A stretch of 64,000 nucleotides of DNA, taken from NCBI GenBank assembly GCA_002104905.1, contig MCFE01000351.1:24611-88610 (forward strand). Direction: 5' to 3'. A model generated the notes under the pieces. The model saw nothing but the letters and a program-made list of their open reading frames with translations. It was not told the origin of the DNA and did no database searches. Below, piece by piece: positions 59,690 to 64,000 of this stretch (position 1 is its first letter; each line of letters opens with the position of its first letter). The position numbers and the translations under genes are program-made. Source of the DNA: Basidiobolus meristosporus CBS 931.73. Taxonomy: Eukaryota > Basidiobolomycota > Basidiobolomycetes > Basidiobolales > Basidiobolaceae.

Positions 59690-61652
59690 CTCCCACTCAG
59701 CTAAATGTTCATACTGACTAGTCCTAATTTTGACGTAAGATATTCAAACTTGTCTCTAGCTAATGGTTTGGTAAATATGTCTGCAATCATTTCATCTGCA
59801 GGACAGTAAATTAAGCTAGCTAAGTTATTCTCTATAGCTTCATGTATGAAATGATGTCCAATATATATGTGCTTGGTTTAAGTATGAAAAGTTGGATTAC
59901 TACCTAATTGTATACATCCTTGATTATTTTGAAATAAAGTAATAGGTGTTTTTTAACATAGGCCTGAAATCTGTAAAAAGCTTTCTTAACCACATTGCTT
60001 CTCTTGTAGCTTCACAGGCTGCCATGTACTCAGCCTCTGTGGTAGAAATTGCTAATGTTGGTTGCTTTCTTGAATTCCATAAAATTGCTCCTTTGGAGTA
60101 AAGAAAGGTGTATCCTGTGGTGGATCTGCTGTTTTCCAAATTTTGTCCCCAATCAGCATCAGAGTATCCCACAAGATCCTGTTCTGAATCCTTATAAGTG
60201 TATCTTAAGCAGATATTGGCAGTTCCTTTTAGGTATCTAAAAATCCGCTTAACTGCTGCAATATGATCAGATCCATAGTTCTGATTATGTTGGCTGACAA
60301 CTCCCACTGAGTATAAGATATCTGGACATGTTCCAAGCATGATACACATTAGACGGCCAATCATAGATTGATAAGGAAAGTCAGGGCTTTCAGATGGTGA
60401 CAAGCTCTCTTGATTTGGTTAAGTTTTGACCAAGTTAAGATTTGTCACCATTGGGGTAGCTGCCGGTTTACAGTCTTCTATTTGGTACTTCTTTAGTTTA
60501 TCTTCAACATACTTGGATTGGCTTAGGGAATAGTCTGGGTAATTCTGTCTGTTGAGAACTTAATCCCTAAGTGGTAACTGAGTTCTCCTAGATCAAGCAT
60601 CTTGAACTCTTTAGATTGGCTGACTTAGTCTCTTCCAATGTTGCAAGATTATTGGCAGCTATAATAAGATCATCCACATATAGAGCTAATACAGCTGGAT
60701 TTGCTCTATCTGGCTTATAGTATATACTATAGTCAGCATTACTCCTTTTGAAACTCAAAGATTTCAAATAAGAATCTATCTTGCAATTCCAGGCTCTTGG
60801 TGATTGTTTGAGACCATATTGTGACTTTTTAAGCTTGCAGACCAAATGGGGGTTATCTTGGTCAGCAAACCCATCAGGCTGGTCCATATATACCTCCTCA
60901 TCTAGCACTCCATTCAAAAATGCAGCTTTTACATCCATTTGATGAATAAAGAACTAATATTTGGCTGCAATAGCCAATATTAATCTGATGGAATTAGACT
61001 TGGCTACCAGTGCAAAGGTCTCAGTATAGTCAAGTCCTTTTGTTTGAGAGTATCCTTTGGCCACAAGTCTTGCTTTGTATCTTTCAATTGTACCATCAGC
61101 CTTGTAATTTGTCTTGAAGACCCATCTGCATCCAATTGATTTTTAGTTGATTGGTAATTTGACTAAGTCCCAAGTTTGATTTTCCATCAGGGCCTGATAT
61201 TCCTCAGTCATTGCTGATTTCCAAAACTTTTTCTGAGGGCTATTTAGGGGCTCTTTTACAGTCTGGGGCTCATCAATATTGACTGAATAGGCATAGGCTA
61301 AGTTTGTGCCCTCATTGATATAGTAATTTGGGCTATTTCTTGTCCAATTGGATCTCCAGGCATTTGGCACTGAATTGATCACTCCTGGGATATTCCAGGG
61401 CACTGATTCTGGCTGAACCATGGCTGTAGAGTTCTCTGGAATGAGAAATTTTTCATTGTTTTGCTCTGATTCAATCCTGACGATTGGTGGACTTGAGATC
61501 AGATTTTTGTCATCATCTGATGTCATTTTTGTGAAAATTTTGAGCTTTTATCAAACAACACATCCCTGGACTTGATTAGCTTCTTTACTTTGGTATTGTA
61601 GAGTCTGTATGCATTACCCTCATTGCAGTAGCCCAAAAATAGGGTTAGGGGG
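59690..61652 (-). pseudogene. Copia retrotransposon, 5'-truncated: integrase end, RT, RNase H
   Basis: From 61,652 downwards: GYCNEGNAYRLYNTKVKKLI (integrase C-terminus); EEYQALMENQTWDLVKLP (61,143-61,526); [34 protein letters not shown] with [15 protein letters not shown] and [11 protein letters not shown] (60,588-60,938, the YVDD catalytic box intact); RLMCIMLGTCPDILYSVGVV and TTEAEYMAACEATREAMWL (59,924-60,403); DIFTKPLARDKFEYL at the end. A few frameshifts and stops. Gag, protease and most of integrase are absent: the element stops exactly at a telomere-like tract at 61,640-61,652. Confidence 0.85.
61640..61652 (+). repeat. Interstitial telomere-like tract at the Copia/LINE junction
   Basis: TAGGGTTAGGG followed by further G residues (to about 61,657) separates the truncated Copia from the 3' end of the LINE. 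On the minus strand the LINE therefore ends CCCTAACCCTA. Confidence 0.8.
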
Positions 61653-63771
61653 GGGAGACAGTCACCAACAGGTGAAATCTTTATTTCATTTGAAACAAAG
61701 AAGCCAGCGCTACTGTTGTAGCTTTGATACAAGAGTGTGTAGCTGAGGGGAATTTGTAGGTAAGTTAATAAGAAGTGATGATAGTTCTTCAGTGCTCAAG
61801 ACACTGTTCAGTGGGAAGGGGGGTAGCAAGAGAGGTAAGAATGACTTGTGAACAACATTAATGAGGGGAATGTGATAAGGATTGATATTCATCATAAAGG
61901 GAGTGTGCTGCTGCAGATATTGCTGCCAAAGGTCTGTCAAGTACTTCAGGTAGGCCAGCTTGGGTTTTTCTGACTGCAGAATAAATTCTGCAAACTTCTT
62001 GACTTCAGGATCTCCAAGTATAGTTCTCCAGCAGGAGCCAGGTGTTGTGTGGTGTGTTCTCTTCCAGGCCTTAATCAGTGGGTTGTTGCAGTGGTGAAGT
62101 CTGAGATATAATCTGGTTCTAAGGTAGAGAAGTCTGATCTTATAGGGCATAAACCCAAAAGCACCAAGAATAGCATGTCTGTAGGGGCATTCAGGCAAAT
62201 GAGGCACCAAGGAGGTAATGCACCATACTGCAAACTTGTCAAGCTTAGTGCAGTCTCTAGAAGTAAGAGAGAGAAGTGGTAAGCCAAATTCCAGTACAGG
62301 GAAGACAAACTGCTTGAGTAGAAGAAGGCAGCTGGGAGCTGAAGTTGTAGGAGGAGTAACAGCCAGTAGCTTGTGGAGTGCCTGTCTTGCCAGGATAATT
62401 CTCTTCTTCAGGTGTGCTCCAGAGTCTAGTCCAGTAGGAAGGAAAGGAAAGCCAAGATATGTAGCAGAAACCTGAGCAGGTAGAGTGGAGTTCTCTAAGG
62501 TGATGGGAGAGCCCAAAGGTACTGTCTTTGCAATGGAAAGCTGGAGATTATTCTTCTGCAGATACTGGTGGATGGTCTGGGAGTCTTGTTGCACATTGGA
62601 GGAGGATATTCTGATGTCATCAGCAAAGAGAGTAACCAGGCAGTCAGCTGAGAGTCTTGGGAAATCATTCAGGAAGATGGCAAACAGTATAGGACCAAGC
62701 ACAGAGCCTTGAACCACTCCATTAGGAACTGAGAACACAGCTGATTGCTCACTTGGGTGCAGAATTCTTGCTTGTGGATCCAGAAACAGGGACCTGACAA
62801 GGAGGGTGAGAGAGGTACTGGAGAAGCATTGCAACTTGGACCAAAGCAGATTTCTGTCAACTGAATCAAAGGCCTTAGTAATATCAAACAGAACAGAGGG
62901 ATACTTGCACTGGAGAGAGTGATCTTGGCTAAGTATGACTGCATATTCCAAGGAGAGGCCAGGAACAAAGCCAAACTGTGCAGGATGAAACTTGAGGGAG
63001 TCAGAGTAGAGCTCCTGAGCAAGCAGAAGCTCAAACACCTTTCTGCAGGTGGGCAGCAGAGATATTGGCCTGTAGGAGCTAGGATCCAGGTGCTTTCCTT
63101 TACCCTTGTACAGTGGCAGAACATTTGCAAAGGACCATTCCTCAGGAGTAGAAAGCTGGGCTGAGCATTGCTGAAACAGTGGAAGCAGAAGTGCAGACAT
63201 GGCCTTGGTACTAGTCTTCAGAAGCTCATAGGAGATTGTGTCCACACCTGGAGCAGTAGAGTTGGGAAGCCTCTTGAGCACATTATGGATTCTCCTTTGA
63301 TCAAGTGCAAGTGGGATGGGCAGAGTCTTGAAGTCAGGATGAAAGCCAGGAGTTGAGTACTGCTTTGTAGAGAAGAAGATGTTAGCCAGCTGTTCTGTTG
63401 AAGGTAACTTCCTGGAAGAGGGCCTCATTGCCCTGTAGAGTCTTGATACTGTTCTTGTTATAGAGTTGGAAGATTGCAGAGGCAAGGAACTCATAATATG
63501 ATCCCAGAGCTGAGTATGCAGAGTGTGGTGAATTGCCTTGGAGTGGTGTATTGCTGTCAGGAGGAGTTTCTCTGTTTTTGGGTTAGGGAAGCTCAGGTAG
63601 CTTTGTTGCAGGGCTGAAACAATGGATTCCCATTTTCTTGAGGTAACAGCAGTAGTCTTGCATGGCAGTGAGAGGGAGGCAGACACCAGAATCAGATGCT
63701 CCACAAAGAGCCAGGCAAAGTTGAGATCATCTGGCAGAGAAAGTAGCAAACTGGCAAGCTTCAAGTAGTTC
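61653..63771 (-). mobile_element. Non-LTR retrotransposon (LINE) attached to the chromosome end, 5'-truncated
   Basis: Occupies everything between the interstitial telomere tract and the terminal array. Its 3' untranslated region is only about 55 bp and ends in a C-run followed by CCCTAACCCTA. Its 5' side stops at GAACTACTTG, directly abutting (CCCTAA)n. The orientation, 3' end inward and 5' end outward, is that of elements reverse-transcribed onto a chromosome terminus. Confidence 0.85.
61710..63764 (-). CDS. LINE reverse transcriptase (684 codons, 5'-truncated)
   Basis: Uninterrupted frame with all core RT motifs: VLPLYKGKGKHLDPSSYRPI (residues ~215-234), DITKAFDSVDR with catalytic Asp (~294), NGVVQGSVLGPILFAIF (~348-364), TLFADDIRISSS with the FADD box (~380-383), and ATYLGFPF after it. 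The first ~150 residues look like the linker after an endonuclease; no endonuclease domain remains because the element is cut by the telomere. No CCHC knuckle is seen in the C-terminus. The methionine at 63,764 is only the first in the surviving frame. The absence of stops implies a recent insertion. A telomere-targeting LINE comparable in behaviour to TRAS/SART or Giardia telomeric elements is suggested by position, not by sequence comparison. Confidence 0.85.
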   Translation of the reverse strand: MKLASLLLSLPDDLNFAWLFVEHLILVSASLSLPCKTTAVTSRKWESIVSALQQSYLSFPNPKTEKLLLTAIHHSKAIHHTLHTQLWDHIMSSLPLQSSNSITRTVSRLYRAMRPSSRKLPSTEQLANIFFSTKQYSTPGFHPDFKTLPIPLALDQRRIHNVLKRLPNSTAPGVDTISYELLKTSTKAMSALLLPLFQQCSAQLSTPEEWSFANVLPLYKGKGKHLDPSSYRPISLLPTCRKVFELLLAQELYSDSLKFHPAQFGFVPGLSLEYAVILSQDHSLQCKYPSVLFDITKAFDSVDRNLLWSKLQCFSSTSLTLLVRSLFLDPQARILHPSEQSAVFSVPNGVVQGSVLGPILFAIFLNDFPRLSADCLVTLFADDIRISSSNVQQDSQTIHQYLQKNNLQLSIAKTVPLGSPITLENSTLPAQVSATYLGFPFLPTGLDSGAHLKKRIILARQALHKLLAVTPPTTSAPSCLLLLKQFVFPVLEFGLPLLSLTSRDCTKLDKFAVWCITSLVPHLPECPYRHAILGAFGFMPYKIRLLYLRTRLYLRLHHCNNPLIKAWKRTHHTTPGSCWRTILGDPEVKKFAEFILQSEKPKLAYLKYLTDLWQQYLQQHTPFMMNINPYHIPLINVVHKSFLPLLLPPFPLNSVLSTEELSSLLINLPTNSPQLHTLVSKLQQ

Positions 63772-64000
63772 TTAGGGTTAGGGTTAGGGTTAGGGTTAGG
63801 GTTAGGGTTAGGGTTAGGGTTAGGGTTAGGGTTAGGGTTAGGGTTAGGGTTAGGGTTAGGGTTAGGGTTAGGGTTAGGGTTAGGGTTAGGGTTAGGGTTA
63901 GGGTTAGGGTTAGGGTTAGGGTTAGGGTTAGGGTTAGGGTTAGGGTTAGGGTTAGGGTTAGGGTTAGGGTTAGGGTTAGGGTTAGGGTTAGGGTTAGGGT
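63772..64000 (+). repeat. Terminal telomere array (TTAGGG)n
   Basis: 38 perfect TTAGGG units plus one base, reaching the end of the window, G-rich strand pointing outward. No variant repeats. Confidence 0.98.

Noticed and set aside
61640-63771. Simple insertion of the LINE into an intact Copia.
   Set aside because: No Copia sequence is present on the telomeric side of the LINE and no target duplication is seen; the telomere-like junction fits end attachment better.

Overview
This is the right end of a eukaryotic chromosome, almost certainly from a filamentous fungus. The last 229 bases are perfect TTAGGG repeats. The few recognisable genes have 51-59 bp introns with GTAAG-type donors and CTAAC branch sites. 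The rest is a dense, decayed graveyard of fungal-type transposons. An ascomycete with heavy CpG methylation, such as a truffle-like Pezizomycete, would fit, but the species cannot be fixed from this sequence.

Positions 1-42,700 are AT-rich, strongly CpG-poor repeats with almost no intact genes. I could separate (a) a Ty3/Gypsy family with ~370 bp LTRs; (b) a second Gypsy family with ~1.2 kb LTRs carrying an array of AAAGGGG motifs; (c) many degenerate copies of a DNA transposon whose protein resembles fungal tnp2/CACTA-type transposases; (d) a DDE_Tnp_4 (PIF/Harbinger-like) transposase relic with ~700 bp palindromic fold-back elements that share its terminus; (e) an unclassified repeat with a conserved small protein. 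Insertions are nested, and several have readable target-site duplications, so relative ages can be ordered.

Three blocks stand out. Positions 42,770-46,250 and 49,900-54,450 are richer in GC and CpG. The first has the last exon of a single-pass membrane protein with its poly(A) signal. The second has a complete-looking three-exon STEAP-like metalloreductase gene (51,435-52,870, minus strand), the best gene in the window. A third block, 56,700-58,800, is gene-like but relic: a CDC50/LEM3-type flippase subunit fragment with a frameshift, and a glycosyltransferase-like gene broken by two nonsense codons and a frameshift.

Between and beyond these blocks lie Copia remnants. The most telomeric Copia (59,341-61,652, minus strand) is cut at its 5' side. 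Joined to the cut, through a short telomere-like tract, is a non-LTR retrotransposon with an intact 684-codon reverse transcriptase reading frame. Its 3' end carries CCCTAACCCTA and its truncated 5' end is capped directly by the terminal TTAGGG array. That arrangement is what retrotransposition onto a chromosome end, followed by telomerase capping, would leave. No tRNA, rRNA or CRISPR was found.
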